Positions 1 to 8,759 are shown, numbered from the stretch's first letter. The stretch is DNA of 64,000 bases from Aerococcus sp. (GCA_030528155.1 JAUMZL010000010.1:1-64000); one strand, 5' to 3'. Translations and numbers: made by a program. The notes: generated by a model from the sequence alone, not told the origin.

Positions 1-37
1 TTTGTAACTTAACAATTGAGTCTACTTTTTTAGCCAC
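1..37 (-). CDS. rplK: Ribosomal protein L11, 5' end only
   Basis: Only the first 12 codons are in the window. Read on the minus strand from a GTG at 37 they give MAKKVDSIVKLQ, the usual N-terminus of L11, the protein of the GTPase-associated centre of the 50S subunit. A strong Shine-Dalgarno (GGAGGA, 45-50) lies 7 nt before the GTG. The rest of the gene, and probably rplA, lies outside the window. L11 normally follows nusG; here nox sits between them. Confidence 0.88.
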   Translation of the reverse strand, partial: MAKKVDSIVKLQ

Positions 38-61
38 GACAGATTCCTCCTTAAATAATAA

Positions 62-104
62 TCGTGATGTGGTTAGATGGAGATTCGAGATTTTCTCCTC
101 CCAC
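62..104 (-). promoter_or_regulatory. Candidate L1-binding leader of rplK-rplA
   Basis: The minus strand between the promoter and rplK contains GTGGGAGG, a short variable part, and TAACCACATCACG. GUGG pairs with CCAC around an inner GGAG/CTCC stem. This resembles the conserved leader before rplK-rplA in Firmicutes, thought to mimic the 23S rRNA site of L1 and to allow autogenous repression. Just upstream are two simple hairpins (109-127 and 129-141). Assignment is by pattern only. Confidence 0.55.
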
Positions 105-148
105 TCAATGAAGTGTCAACCACTTCATGTGTGTAACACACAATTCTA

Positions 149-178
149 TATTTAACCATAAACGTTGCTAATACGCAA
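149..178 (-). promoter_or_regulatory. Probable promoter of rplK
   Basis: On the minus strand TTGCGT (173-178) and TAAATA (149-154) are separated by 18 nt, with an alternative -10 TATAGA just downstream. It would give rplK its own promoter after nox. The -35 abuts the stem of the hairpin at 179-210. Confidence 0.4.
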
Positions 179-216
179 GAAGGAGGACCGGATTTTTCCA
201 GTCCTCCTTCTTTTTT
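179..216 (+). terminator. Strong hairpin with T-run on the plus strand
   Basis: GAAGGAGGAC (179-188) pairs perfectly with GTCCTCCTTC (201-210); an inner GGA/TCC pair narrows the loop, and six T follow on the plus strand. On the minus strand, where both flanking genes lie, the stem is followed by TTGCGTATT, a poor U-tract. It may still end nox transcription, or block antisense transcription into nox. Confidence 0.6.
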
Positions 217-346
217 ATTCGATGTCTTCATCACTGAGTTCATGATAAGGCAAAAGTAAAAGGCGTTTCTTAAAATCCCGTCATCTCCGCCCAACAATCA
301 GGGGATAATGCTTTTAAGCCAGCGGTGATTTAATGCCGTGAGCCTC

Positions 347-1717
347 TTACATAAAGAGCATCTTGTCTGAGCCAAATGTTTGGCCGGCTGCTGCCATAGC
401 CAACGTATTTACTGGGTGCCATGGCCCATTGAATTCTGGTTGGAAGAAGAAGTCGGCTTGTCCCAATTTCTCTAAGGTGTAATCATTATCGATGGCCAAA
501 GAAACAAGGTTAGCATACCCCGCAACGTCGGCTTTGCTCATGAATTGAGCGCCTAAAACAACGTGCGTTTCTGCATCGTAATTAATCTGCATGTAAATGA
601 TATTGTCTTCTTCTGGAATGTTCTTCAAGAAGGTTGGGCGAACATGTGCTTCCATGTAGTGTGAGGCTACTTTACCATCGTATTGATCTGCGGTGGCATC
701 CTTCAACCCGGTAGCTCCGAATTGGTAATCAAACAGATGTAAGCCCGAGGTTCCGTTGATTGGTGTCATGATGGTTTCCTGTCCCATTGCATTCAATGCC
801 GCCACAATGCTCTGACGACGGGTATTCGAGGCGAGAGCAATCGGTGACCATGTTGCGGCTGGTTTGAACGGAATGAGTGTTGCATCCCCACCAGAGTAGA
901 TATCTTTGACAGATGTTTCACCGTGATCATTAATCTTGATGAAGCCTTTTTCATCGAGGTCAACTTTGCCGGCTAGCCATTTCGTGTTAGGTTTTACGCC
1001 AATCGCAATAATAACGGTATCTGCTTCATACTCACCCTTGTCAGTAACCACTTTCGTTACTGCACCATTTTCACCTTTGATTGCTTTCACGCCTTCACCA
1101 CCACGGAAAGTCATGCCTTTTGTCTTTGCATGTTCTTCCAAGCGGTCCGTGAATGGTTTATCTAGATACGTTGGCAAAATACGGTCGAGGAAGTCGAGCA
1201 CAGTGACATCTTTGCCAGCTAATGCATAAGCTTCAGCTGCTTCAATACCAATGTACCCGCCTCCGATCACAACAACTTTCTTCGCTTCAGGCATGCGCTT
1301 CTTGATGGCATCTGCCCAGTCGCGACCACGCATGTAGTACACGTGTTCTAAATCCGTGCCATCTACTGGTAATGGTGTGGCAATGGCCCCTGGATAGAGG
1401 AAGAGTTTATCGTAGGTATCTTGGTGTTCTCCATTTCCATCTTTGACTGTGATGGTATGATTTTCGCCGTCCACATCAATGACTTGCGTTTCAATATGCA
1501 TGTGAACGCCTTGTTTTTCATAAGATTCTGCGGTGGCATAATGAATATCATCGAGCGATTTTGATTCATCTTCTAAGTAAGATTGAATCCCGCAAGACAA
1601 GAAGGAAGCAGTGGTTCCCTGTTCATAGAGATGAATTTCTGCGTTCGGTTCTTTTTCTAAAATCGTTTGAACGGTTTCGTAACCGCCATGAGATGTTCCC
1701 ACAACTGCGTATTTCAT
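347..1717 (-). CDS. nox: NADH oxidase, water-forming type
   Basis: A 456-residue flavoprotein of the pyridine nucleotide-disulfide oxidoreductase class. Visible are an N-terminal FAD-binding glycine motif (VGTSHGG), the redox-active cysteine C42 in SFLSCG, a second dinucleotide site (VVVIGGGYIGIEAAEAY) for NADH, a GGDAT motif near the FAD ribityl contact, and the C-terminal dimerisation domain ending in FFFQPEFNGP. The single Cys in a SCG context and the overall pattern match Nox of lactobacilli, which reduces oxygen to water and recycles NAD+. CoA-disulfide reductase and NADH peroxidase are close relatives and cannot be fully excluded. The start has GGAGGT 8 nt upstream. The gene lies between nusG and rplK, an unusual place, and seems to be its own unit: a terminator lies upstream of it and a new promoter follows it. 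Confidence 0.88.
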   Translation of the reverse strand: MKYAVVGTSHGGYETVQTILEKEPNAEIHLYEQGTTASFLSCGIQSYLEDESKSLDDIHYATAESYEKQGVHMHIETQVIDVDGENHTITVKDGNGEHQDTYDKLFLYPGAIATPLPVDGTDLEHVYYMRGRDWADAIKKRMPEAKKVVVIGGGYIGIEAAEAYALAGKDVTVLDFLDRILPTYLDKPFTDRLEEHAKTKGMTFRGGEGVKAIKGENGAVTKVVTDKGEYEADTVIIAIGVKPNTKWLAGKVDLDEKGFIKINDHGETSVKDIYSGGDATLIPFKPAATWSPIALASNTRRQSIVAALNAMGQETIMTPINGTSGLHLFDYQFGATGLKDATADQYDGKVASHYMEAHVRPTFLKNIPEEDNIIYMQINYDAETHVVLGAQFMSKADVAGYANLVSLAIDNDYTLEKLGQADFFFQPEFNGPWHPVNTLAMAAAGQTFGSDKMLFM

Positions 1718-1771
1718 TATTCATTACCTCCAATATTGTCCTTTTGGGTGATCATCTATCACCACACTCTT

Positions 1772-1800
1772 ATTATAACAGTTCTAATCTAGCATGAAAG
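1772..1800 (-). promoter_or_regulatory. Probable nox promoter, extended -10
   Basis: The minus strand has TGTTATAAT, an extended -10 (TATAAT at 1772-1777), about 50 nt before the nox start. The -35 position (CTTTCA, 1795-1800) is weak. The rest of 1718-2008 holds only the nusG terminator. Confidence 0.45.
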
Positions 1801-1914
1801 CCATTACACCTGACTTAAGAAAATTGTTCTCTTTTGAGCTGTTATCGGTATAAATCAGAACAACATTGTCCACATCACCTATTTCCCTATTCGTTTTTGA
1901 TTATTCTTTTCCCT

Positions 1915-1957
1915 TATAAAAAATCAAAAGGAGCATCAGTTATCCTGACACTCCTTT
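1915..1957 (-). terminator. Terminator after nusG
   Basis: On the minus strand AAAGGAG-TGTCAG pairs with CTGAT-GCTCCTTT, with one internal mismatch and a small loop, followed by TTTTGATTTTTT. It lies about 50 nt after the nusG stop. Confidence 0.75.
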
Positions 1958-2008
1958 GTACCACGGCTAGTTTTCAAGCCACATCGTCTTGAGTAGATGA
2001 ACTTTTAT

Positions 2009-2566
2009 CTAACCAATCTTATCTACTTGATCAAAGTCCACTTCAGCAACCGTTTCCCGGTCAAACATGGTTACCGTAACGCGTAGTTTTTGTTTTTCCG
2101 CATCGATTTCTTCCACACGACCAGCCAACCCGAGAAAGGCGCCATCGACAATCTCCACGTTTTCGCCGATTTCAAACTTGATGTCGCGTTTTGGTGCTTG
2201 AATTCCCTGTGAACGCAGCATGCGATGCGCTTCTTCCGGCAATAGTGGAACCGGTTTGGACCCTTGCCCATGCGAACCGAGGAACCCTGTAACGTTTGGC
2301 GTATTCCGCACCACGAACCACGCTTCATCACTCATAATCATTTCTACGAATACATAACCCGGGAAGGTTTTCACCTTCATGATTTTTTCTTTACCTGTCT
2401 TCGTTACCTGCATATGTTCTTCTTCAGGTACAACCACTCGGAAAATATTATTTTCCATGTCCATTGAGGTGATTCGACTGATCAAGTTTTCTCTCACCTT
2501 ATTTTCGTACCCAGAGTAGGTATGTAGGACGTACCATTGTTTCTTGGATTCCAATTCTTCAACCAT
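2009..2566 (-). CDS. nusG: Transcription termination/antitermination factor NusG
   Basis: 185 residues. The NGN domain begins at WYVLHTYSGYENKV and contains FPGYVFVEM and VVRNTPNVTGFLG; a C-terminal KOW domain (about 128-160) carries GENVEIVDGAFLGLAGRVEEI. NusG binds RNA polymerase and affects pausing, Rho action and transcription-translation coupling. The length is normal for the family. The chosen ATG follows AGGAGAGG at a good distance. It lies downstream of rpmG and secE, the common Firmicutes order, but a 200-nt gap with a terminator-like hairpin separates secE from nusG, so part of its expression may come from its own promoter. Confidence 0.96.
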   Translation of the reverse strand: MVEELESKKQWYVLHTYSGYENKVRENLISRITSMDMENNIFRVVVPEEEHMQVTKTGKEKIMKVKTFPGYVFVEMIMSDEAWFVVRNTPNVTGFLGSHGQGSKPVPLLPEEAHRMLRSQGIQAPKRDIKFEIGENVEIVDGAFLGLAGRVEEIDAEKQKLRVTVTMFDRETVAEVDFDQVDKIG

Positions 2567-2631
2567 TGTCTCTTCCTCTCCTAAACTATATCAATTTTTC
2601 ACGGGACACTAAACCTTAGCCCTTTTTCACT

Positions 2632-2682
2632 TCAAATAAAAAAACCTTCACGATGAAAGGTTTTTGCGTCGGGTAAAGTATA
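2632..2682 (-). promoter_or_regulatory. Promoter-like element followed at once by a terminator-like hairpin, before nusG
   Basis: On the minus strand an extended -10 (TGATATACT; TATACT at 2677-2682) is followed within a few bases by a stem (AAAACCTT with TGAAGGTTTT, about 2640-2666) and a run of T. The hairpin may end secE readthrough or attenuate nusG transcription. A further perfect 10-bp inverted repeat without T-run (2727-2736 with 2753-2762) directly follows the secE stop. Confidence 0.45.
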
Positions 2683-2770
2683 TCATACTTTTGCGCTGAC
2701 TCCTATCTCAAGCCAGAAATTTAGCAATTGAGCAAGACTAAATACCGCTAACCTTGCTCAATCCTACACT

Positions 2771-2935
2771 CTATAAACCTAAGTACCAGTTAAAGGCAAC
2801 GGTTACCAATTCATCGACAACGCCGAGGAATACCGCAAAGATGATGATGGTCATGATAACCACACCCGTGTCGCGGCGTAATTGTTTCCCCGTCGGCCAT
2901 GTCACATTCTTCAATTCGCCAAAAATTTTGCCCAT
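2771..2935 (-). CDS. secE: Preprotein translocase subunit SecE
   Basis: A 54-residue protein that begins MGKIFGELKNVTWPTGKQL and ends with one membrane segment (VVIMTIIIFAVFLGVVDEL) and a short tail. Short single-span SecE proteins with an amphipathic N-terminal helix carrying the VTWPT motif are standard in Gram-positive bacteria. SecE clamps SecY in the protein-conducting channel. It starts 16 nt after the rpmG stop. Gene order rpmG-secE-nusG supports the call. Confidence 0.93.
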   Translation of the reverse strand: MGKIFGELKNVTWPTGKQLRRDTGVVIMTIIIFAVFLGVVDELVTVAFNWYLGL

Positions 2936-2951
2936 TGTTCTGCCTCACTCA

Positions 2952-3101
2952 CTATTTCGTTTGCTTATGGATGGTATGTGCTTTGCAATATTTACAGTAT
3001 TTCTTGATTTCTAAGCGTTCCGCACGAGGCGTATTCGATTTGAATGAATAATTACGCGAGCCACAGCGGGAACATGCCAAAACAACTTTGTGGTCTGCCA
3101 A
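2952..3101 (-). CDS. rpmG: Ribosomal protein L33, zinc-ribbon form
   Basis: 49 residues if it starts at the TTG at 3101 (LADHKVVLACSRCG), the normal L33 length. A longer reading starting at 3140 adds an unlikely N-terminus. AAGGAAG lies about 9 nt before the TTG. Two CxxC pairs (CSRC and CKYC) make it the zinc-binding type. It is part of the 50S subunit near the E site and heads the rpmG-secE transcript. Confidence 0.9.
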   Translation of the reverse strand: MADHKVVLACSRCGSRNYSFKSNTPRAERLEIKKYCKYCKAHTIHKQTK

Positions 3102-3162
3102 AGTGGAACACTTCCTTCGTCTAAATTTCAGCGTGATCAAACATCACGTCACAATCACTACA

Positions 3163-3192
3163 ATAGTAATTGATCCTTGAATCCTTTGTCAA
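3163..3192 (-). promoter_or_regulatory. Promoter of rpmG-secE(-nusG)
   Basis: On the minus strand TTGACA (3187-3192) and TACTAT (3163-3168) are 18 nt apart, about 60 nt before the rpmG start. Confidence 0.65.
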
Positions 3193-3235
3193 CCACCGAA
3201 AATCGATGCTTTTTTCGCCTAATAACCCTTTTTAT

Positions 3236-3276
3236 TACAAAAAACGCCAACACCTGTTTAGCGGTATTGGCGTTTC
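3236..3276 (-). terminator. Terminator after yacL
   Basis: On the minus strand AAACGCCAATACC pairs with GGTGTTGGCGTTT (one mismatch) and a T-run follows. It closes the dut-radA-yacL unit. Confidence 0.8.
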
Positions 3277-3294
3277 TCATTTATGATCATCCGC

Positions 3295-4461
3295 TTAATG
3301 TTTAATCCGAGCAAAAATCATCTTTCCGGCATTGGTCTGGATAACGCTGGTCACTTCGACATGGAGCGTTTCATCCAAATGATGGCGTCCTTCTTCGACG
3401 ACGATCATGGTACCGTCATCGAGATATCCTACCCCTTGCTGGCGTTCGGTTCCGGATTTGATGATCTTGACATCCATTTCATCACCTGGAATCACCACGA
3501 CCTTCAAAGCATTGGCGAGTTCATTGACATTCAGCACCTTAATTCCGTGAAATTGGCTGACTTTATTCAAGTTGAAGTCATTCGTCACTACAACCCCATC
3601 AATTTGCCGAGCCAACATCAATAGCTTAAGATCGACTTCCTCTTCATCGAAATCGCCCGCATAAAATTCTACTGGCACTTGATCCATTTCTTGGATGGCA
3701 TTCAGAATGTCGAGCCCACGCCGTCCCCGCACACGCTTCGAAGCATCTGCCGAATCAGCGATGTATTGCAATTCTTTCAACACAAAGTTGGGCACAACGA
3801 TCGTCCCCTCCAAAAAACCAGTATTCAAGACATCGAGAATACGACCATCAATAATGGCGCTCGTATCCAAGATCTTATAAGGCTGGAAGTGCACCTCACG
3901 CGCCTGTGTATGAGCGGGTGAAAGCAATGGATTGTTCTGTTTCTTCTCTGCTTGTTCAGTCGCATCTTCCCGTTCGATCAAACGCCGACCCAAGTGACGA
4001 ATGTCCGTCAATTGATCGAAGAAACGGCGAATATCATCTGCTTTGATCCGCATAATAGCGAACCCTAAAGCCGCAAAGAGAACGGTAATAATCACGGGAA
4101 TGACGTCACTAATGAAACGCTTGTCCAGCCAGACGAGCGGAATATTCACCAGCCAGGCAAAAATCAACCCTAAAGCAATCCCTGCCGCTCCTAAAAGAAT
4201 GTCACTCAAGGAGAGCGTACTAATCGTCGTTTCGATATTATCCACAATTCGTTCACGCAATGGGCGCAATAAATAAATAATACCCGCAAAAAGGATCATG
4301 CCGATGAGGCTGTTGACGATCACATTATTGATCCAAGGGTTCTCAATCCCCGTCCATTGCCAAATCACTGGCAGAACGTAAGAACCCACGCCAACACCTA
4401 AGACCAATAAAATAGCATCTAATAATAAGTCCCAGAGACGTGAATCTTTTTTCCATTTCAT
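3295..4461 (-). CDS. PIN/TRAM domain membrane protein, YacL family
   Basis: 388 residues from the second ATG (4461), which lies 9 nt after GGAGG; the first ATG at 4467 is too close to that site. About four hydrophobic segments fill residues 8-150. A PIN-like nuclease domain follows (DTSAIIDGRILDVL, then GRRGLDILN and VVTNDFNLNKVS, with acidic residues in the usual places), and the end (about 325-385) looks like a TRAM RNA-binding domain. The architecture matches Bacillus YacL, whose substrate is not settled; a membrane-tethered RNase is an inference from the domains. It lies directly downstream of radA, a conserved pairing. Confidence 0.88.
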   Translation of the reverse strand: MKWKKDSRLWDLLLDAILLVLGVGVGSYVLPVIWQWTGIENPWINNVIVNSLIGMILFAGIIYLLRPLRERIVDNIETTISTLSLSDILLGAAGIALGLIFAWLVNIPLVWLDKRFISDVIPVIITVLFAALGFAIMRIKADDIRRFFDQLTDIRHLGRRLIEREDATEQAEKKQNNPLLSPAHTQAREVHFQPYKILDTSAIIDGRILDVLNTGFLEGTIVVPNFVLKELQYIADSADASKRVRGRRGLDILNAIQEMDQVPVEFYAGDFDEEEVDLKLLMLARQIDGVVVTNDFNLNKVSQFHGIKVLNVNELANALKVVVIPGDEMDVKIIKSGTERQQGVGYLDDGTMIVVEEGRHHLDETLHVEVTSVIQTNAGKMIFARIKH

Positions 4462-4532
4462 CTTCATTCACCTCCTTTCACAGTCTCACTACCCGTAACC
4501 ATACTGACAGTGGCACATTCAATACTTTATCC

Positions 4533-5909
4533 TTAAGGCAAGGCTTTTTTTAATGCTTCTCTCAAGGTTTTGACGCCAATCACTTCGATGCCTTTTGGCT
4601 TCGTCAACCCATCGAGATTGCCTTTCGGTACAAATATCCGTTTAAAGCCGATTTTTTCTGCTTCCGCAATGCGATCCTGAATTCTAGCCACGCGGCGAAT
4701 TTCTCCGGTCAGCCCAATTTCTCCGACGAAACAATCTTCAGGTTGTGTCGCTTTCTCCCAATAGCTAGAAGCAATTGCCACAGCTACAGCTAAATCAATC
4801 GCTGGCTCATCTAAACGCACGCCTCCCGTTGATTGGAGGTAGGCATCTTGATTTTGGAGCATCAAGCCAGCTCGTTTTTCCAGCACAGCCATAATCACCG
4901 ATACCCGCGCATAATCGAGACCAGATGCCGTCCGTCTCGCATTTCCAAAGGCGGTTGGCGTCAAGAGAGCCTGGATTTCGGTCATCAAGACACGCGTCCC
5001 TTCTAACGAGGCTACGACAGCTGAGCCATTGGCATTTTCTAAGCGCTCCTCTATGAAGAGTTGGCTCGGGTTGGTGACTTCCTCTAAACCATCTTCGTGC
5101 ATATCGAACACACCAATTTCATTCGTTGAACCAAAGCGATTCTTGACGGCACGCAACATACGGAATGTATTATATTTCTCACCTTCGAAGTAGAGAACAG
5201 TATCCACCATATGTTCCAACATGCGGGGACCAGCGATGTTCCCTTCCTTGGTCACATGCCCTACAATGAAAATTGTCACATTTAAGCGCTTAGCAATATG
5301 CATCAGTTCATTAGTAGACTGGCGCACTTGTGAGACGCTCCCTGCCACACCGTCGCTGTCGGCATGCGTCATCGTTTGGATGGAGTCGATAATCACAAAG
5401 TCTGGTTCAATGTCAGCGATTGCTTCTGCGATTAATGCCATATCCGTTTCGGCATAAACATAAAAATCAGCACCGGAAAACCCCAGCCGATCTGCTCGCA
5501 TCTTAATTTGATGGACACTCTCTTCGCCTGACACATAGAGAACCGTCTTCTGAGCAGCACTCATCTCAGCAGACACCTGTAAAAGTAGCGTGGATTTCCC
5601 AATCCCAGGATCCCCGCCAATCAAAACAAGAGAGCCTAAGACGATCCCACCACCCAGGACGCGGTTTAATTCCGACAGCTGGGTTTTTATACGTGGTTCA
5701 TTCTCAGCTTTGATGGTGGTCAATGTCAGCGGTTTTCTATCCGAACGACGGCTTAATAGTTGATCTTCCGGATGCACCACAGCGCTTCCGTTGATCACTT
5801 CTTCCTCCATCTGATTCCAAGTCCCACAATTAGGGCAGCGCCCGTACCACTGTGGCGAAGCGTACCCACACGCTTGGCAGACGTAAGTCGTTTCGCGTTT
5901 TTTAGCCAT
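4533..5909 (-). CDS. radA: DNA repair protein RadA/Sms
   Basis: 458 residues from the ATG at 5909. A start at 5951 would add residues unlike the family. Order of domains: a C4 zinc finger (CQAC at 11-14, CPNC at 25-28), a RecA-like ATPase with Walker [11 protein letters not shown], the RadA-specific KNRFG motif, and a C-terminal Lon-protease-like domain ([20 protein letters not shown] and [13 protein letters not shown]). RadA is a DnaB-like helicase that aids branch migration in recombination and transformation. The start overlaps the dut stop by 8 nt, and GGAGA lies 8 nt before it inside dut, so the two are translationally coupled. Confidence 0.96.
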   Translation of the reverse strand: MAKKRETTYVCQACGYASPQWYGRCPNCGTWNQMEEEVINGSAVVHPEDQLLSRRSDRKPLTLTTIKAENEPRIKTQLSELNRVLGGGIVLGSLVLIGGDPGIGKSTLLLQVSAEMSAAQKTVLYVSGEESVHQIKMRADRLGFSGADFYVYAETDMALIAEAIADIEPDFVIIDSIQTMTHADSDGVAGSVSQVRQSTNELMHIAKRLNVTIFIVGHVTKEGNIAGPRMLEHMVDTVLYFEGEKYNTFRMLRAVKNRFGSTNEIGVFDMHEDGLEEVTNPSQLFIEERLENANGSAVVASLEGTRVLMTEIQALLTPTAFGNARRTASGLDYARVSVIMAVLEKRAGLMLQNQDAYLQSTGGVRLDEPAIDLAVAVAIASSYWEKATQPEDCFVGEIGLTGEIRRVARIQDRIAEAEKIGFKRIFVPKGNLDGLTKPKGIEVIGVKTLREALKKALP

Positions 5910-6468
5910 CTTGTTTCTCCAGTGAGTGCGTCCCCGAGCTACCAAAACCACCCGAACGTTCTAAACTGAGTGATTGGTCATCAGCCACGGTCAAGTAAGA
6001 CAAGAAAATCCCTTGGGCAATGCGTTCCCCTTTCTTAATCTCTACTGGCTCAAACCCAAAATTAAGCAATTGAACGAAAATTTCTCCCTCATTAGCTTCA
6101 TTATTGTAATAATCGCTATCGATGATGCCTACCCCATTAGGGAGCATAAGATTCCGCTTAAGTGGATTGCTGGAACGACAGGTCAATTGGAGATACTCAT
6201 TTTCAGGCATATAAGCCTTCAGACCCGTTGGCACCAGGGTTGGTTTCATAGCCTCAGGATCGATCGATTCGCCAAAATCTTTATATGTCCGAAATGGCGC
6301 CCAATTTTTAGCTACATTTTTCACCGCTGATTCCCAAAATGACGGAATCACAATATCCTCCGCTGCTTCAATGTCATAACCTGCTGAATGCTTCGTGGCA
6401 CGTTTGGGTAAATGAATCGCTTGATCTTGATATTTTTTTACGACTTCAAATCCTCTCGTCATCGCCAT
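5902..6468 (-). CDS. dut: dUTP diphosphatase (trimeric dUTPase fold)
   Basis: About 188 residues. dUTPase motifs in order: [50 protein letters not shown], and the C-terminal glycine-rich [11 protein letters not shown]. The enzyme hydrolyses dUTP to dUMP and diphosphate, keeping uracil out of DNA. It is longer than the usual 145 residues because of an insert around residues 45-75 ([23 protein letters not shown]), a form common in Lactobacillales. Three ATG codons occur in the repeat ATGGCGATGGCGATG; the second (6468) has the best distance to GAGAGG. First gene of dut-radA-yacL. Confidence 0.93.
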   Translation of the reverse strand: MAMTRGFEVVKKYQDQAIHLPKRATKHSAGYDIEAAEDIVIPSFWESAVKNVAKNWAPFRTYKDFGESIDPEAMKPTLVPTGLKAYMPENEYLQLTCRSSNPLKRNLMLPNGVGIIDSDYYNNEANEGEIFVQLLNFGFEPVEIKKGERIAQGIFLSYLTVADDQSLSLERSGGFGSSGTHSLEKQDG

Positions 6469-6533
6469 CGCCATCGCCTCTCTTTCTCACGTGTTACTAT
6501 TGATCGTTCATCGCATCGATGTTTGTCAGGAGC

Positions 6534-6624
6534 CGGTGGGTGTCTTGCACTGCTTAGTGCGTATTCGTCACTGTTTCAGTAACCTCCCTTGCACTGGCTC
6601 AACATCGTCCACCGTTATTATTTA
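6534..6624 (-). promoter_or_regulatory. Structured 5' leader of dut with possible promoter
   Basis: A closing stem pairs 534-539 with 609-614 (CGGTGG/CCACCG; add 6000) and holds two hairpins: GCACT/AGTGC (6547-6560) and GTCACTG/CAGTAAC (6567-6583). On the minus strand TTGGCA is followed after about 17 nt by AATAAT (6617-6622), placing a transcription start near the beginning of this structure. No known riboswitch class was recognised. The rest of 6625-6888 shows nothing clear. Confidence 0.3.
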
Positions 6625-6888
6625 TGACCAAAAAAGGGTTGCCAAGGGGCATACGGCGGATTTTAGATTAATTTAAGTCCCCAGTGTTCTTCTATTATCA
6701 CCATCATAGCCATCAGTAATCAAATTTCTCTAAGAGTTGGCCGCTACCTATAAATTTTTTCTATCAGTGAGGTCATTTCCTCCTTCCTAACACCCAGTTC
6801 ACGATTATTGGTATGACTATTTGCTTAACGGTTCACAGTAGGGAGCGTGTACGGACGTCAAAACGCACGCTTGTGATAGCAAAATGCC

Positions 6889-8361
6889 TTACTCATGCTC
6901 CGGCTTTTTCGTCCAGACCGAAACAGAGCCATCTAAGCAGGCAAATACGCCCTCTCCATTGTCCTGAATCACACGTTCCCCCTCCACGTGATGCAAGGCG
7001 TCGATCCATGTTTCCCCAGCATGTGAAGCTCCAACATTCATCGTCTTCTCCTGGCCTGTGCTATTGCTCATGATAACTGCTATCCCACTGTCAGGATGAG
7101 ACTCATCTCCATGACGAGTAAAACCAACACAATGTGGGTCATCATAATAGAGCGTTTGTTCACCATACGCTCGGTCCCGGCGTAAGGCGAGCAATTGGTC
7201 AATGACGTCCTGTTGCCCCTCCTCAGCCTGATTACCTTGAATGCCATAATAGTCCCCATAGAAGACACAAGGAAATCCGCGCTCTTCCAGGAGAATAATG
7301 GCATAGGCAAGCGGCTTAAACCAGCCACCCACCCAATTTTCTAATGCTTGGCCGAGCTCAGAATCATGATTGTTCACGAATGTCACGGCAATCGTTGGAT
7401 TGTTGACAAGCACTGTATCATCCAACAAATGACTAAGGTCATAATCCCCACCACCGTCACTGGCTGCTTTGAAATGCATGGCGAGCGGTACATCGAAGAG
7501 ATCTAAGGCGTAATTCGTCTGTTCCATGTACTCATTCAGACTGCTGTAATCTCCCTTCCAGTACTCACCCACTGCGAAGAAATCGGGGGATTGCTGGCGG
7601 ATATTCTCAATGAATTGACGCATAAAGGCACTATCAATATGCTTGGCGGCATCCATGCGGAACCCGTCAACGCCTGTCGTCTGAATAAACCACTCAGCCC
7701 ACTCATTGACATGGCGAACCACATTTTCATTCGCATAATCGATATCGGCGAACATCAGATAATCGTAATTCCCATTTTCATCATCGACATGTCCGGGTTG
7801 CGCCCAACCTTTTTTGAAGCCGTCAATCATATAAACTCCGGTTTCACCTGTGCGTTCGTCATAATCTACACCGCTGAAGCAGGTCCAATCCCACTTGAAG
7901 TCACTGTACGTGTCACCTCGCCCTGGAAAAGTGAATTTCGTCCACGCTTCAATCGTCATTGGTTCATCCGCCTGCCGTTCTTCGCGATTATCAGGATTTA
8001 CTGGGTAAGCTTGAAATGATTCTTTTTCATCAGCGCCGGCTTTGTGGTTAAGCACGACGTCCGCATAGACGGCGATGTCTTGATCGTGTAGCGCATGGAT
8101 TGCCGCCAAATACTCGGCTTTGGTGCCATATTTAGTGCGAACAGTCCCTTTTTGATCGAATTCTCCCAGATCAAAGAGGTCATAACTCCCATAGCCGACA
8201 TCGTTTGATCCTGTCGCTTTGGTCTGTGGTGGTAACCAGACGTGGGTGATCCCCGCTTCATGAAGACGGGGCGCTTCTGTCTTTACCTGTTGAAGGAGTG
8301 TCCCATCATCGGGCAAATACCACTCAAAATACTGCATCATTACGCCATTTTCACTTGTCAT
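6889..8361 (-). CDS. Cytoplasmic alpha-amylase, glycoside hydrolase family 13
   Basis: 490 residues, no signal peptide. GH13 motifs: DVVLNH (101-106), GFRMDAAKH with the nucleophile D237, the acid/base E266 in AVGEYW, and the transition-state stabiliser D333 in FVNNHD. The length, the lack of export signal and the ending fit the liquefying, intracellular GH13_5 type (AmyA/AmyS), which cuts internal alpha-1,4 bonds of maltodextrins or glycogen. It is a single-gene unit divergent from a small membrane protein; a -10 TATAAT with GTGACG at 17 nt lies at 8409-8437 on the minus strand. I saw no glycogen or maltose genes near it. Confidence 0.93.
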   Translation of the reverse strand: MTSENGVMMQYFEWYLPDDGTLLQQVKTEAPRLHEAGITHVWLPPQTKATGSNDVGYGSYDLFDLGEFDQKGTVRTKYGTKAEYLAAIHALHDQDIAVYADVVLNHKAGADEKESFQAYPVNPDNREERQADEPMTIEAWTKFTFPGRGDTYSDFKWDWTCFSGVDYDERTGETGVYMIDGFKKGWAQPGHVDDENGNYDYLMFADIDYANENVVRHVNEWAEWFIQTTGVDGFRMDAAKHIDSAFMRQFIENIRQQSPDFFAVGEYWKGDYSSLNEYMEQTNYALDLFDVPLAMHFKAASDGGGDYDLSHLLDDTVLVNNPTIAVTFVNNHDSELGQALENWVGGWFKPLAYAIILLEERGFPCVFYGDYYGIQGNQAEEGQQDVIDQLLALRRDRAYGEQTLYYDDPHCVGFTRHGDESHPDSGIAVIMSNSTGQEKTMNVGASHAGETWIDALHHVEGERVIQDNGEGVFACLDGSVSVWTKKPEHE

Positions 8362-8504
8362 TTCTCTCGCCTACTCATTCTGTCGTTTCCCGGCTTTCAA
8401 CTGATCTTATTATATTAAATTTCCGACACATCGTCACCTCTCACCCCGTAATTTTTAAGAAAATTATTGTCTGGGTAGTCTTAAGCTTTTCCTTTCAGAT
8501 TCTT

Positions 8505-8533
8505 TTGTGATTTTGAGGTGAATCTTTTATAAT
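8505..8533 (+). promoter_or_regulatory. Strong promoter of the small membrane protein gene
   Basis: TTGTGA (8505-8510), 17-nt spacer, TATAAT (8528-8533). The transcript would start about 30 nt before the ATG at 8571. Confidence 0.75.
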
Positions 8534-8570
8534 GGTGAAACAAAATCCCCTCTGTTAGAAAGGAATCAAC

Positions 8571-8759
8571 ATGTCTTTGAATCTTATTGCTTCCCTGCTC
8601 GCTCTAGTTGCCGTTATGATCAACATCTATCTCATCTATCGCACTAACCATATCCCTCTTGCCAAGGACACACGCAAACTGTTGCGAACCATCAGCATCG
8701 CTTGTCTCGGTTTAGCCATTGCGTTAACCACTTTTGCGTATTTGACGCAGCTAAACTAA
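8571..8759 (+). CDS. Small two-helix membrane protein, unknown
   Basis: 62 residues: LNLIASLLALVAVMINIYLIY forms one helix, a short basic loop (KDTRKLLR) follows, then TISIACLGLAIALTTFAYL. No family recognised. It looks real: a near-consensus promoter, AGAAAGGA 8 nt before the ATG, and a shared terminator directly downstream. Expressed alone, divergent from the amylase. Confidence 0.65.
   Translation: MSLNLIASLLALVAVMINIYLIYRTNHIPLAKDTRKLLRTISIACLGLAIALTTFAYLTQLN

Noticed and set aside
73..297. 74-codon open frame between nox and rplK
   Set aside because: It runs through the hairpin, promoter and L1-type leader and has no ribosome site.
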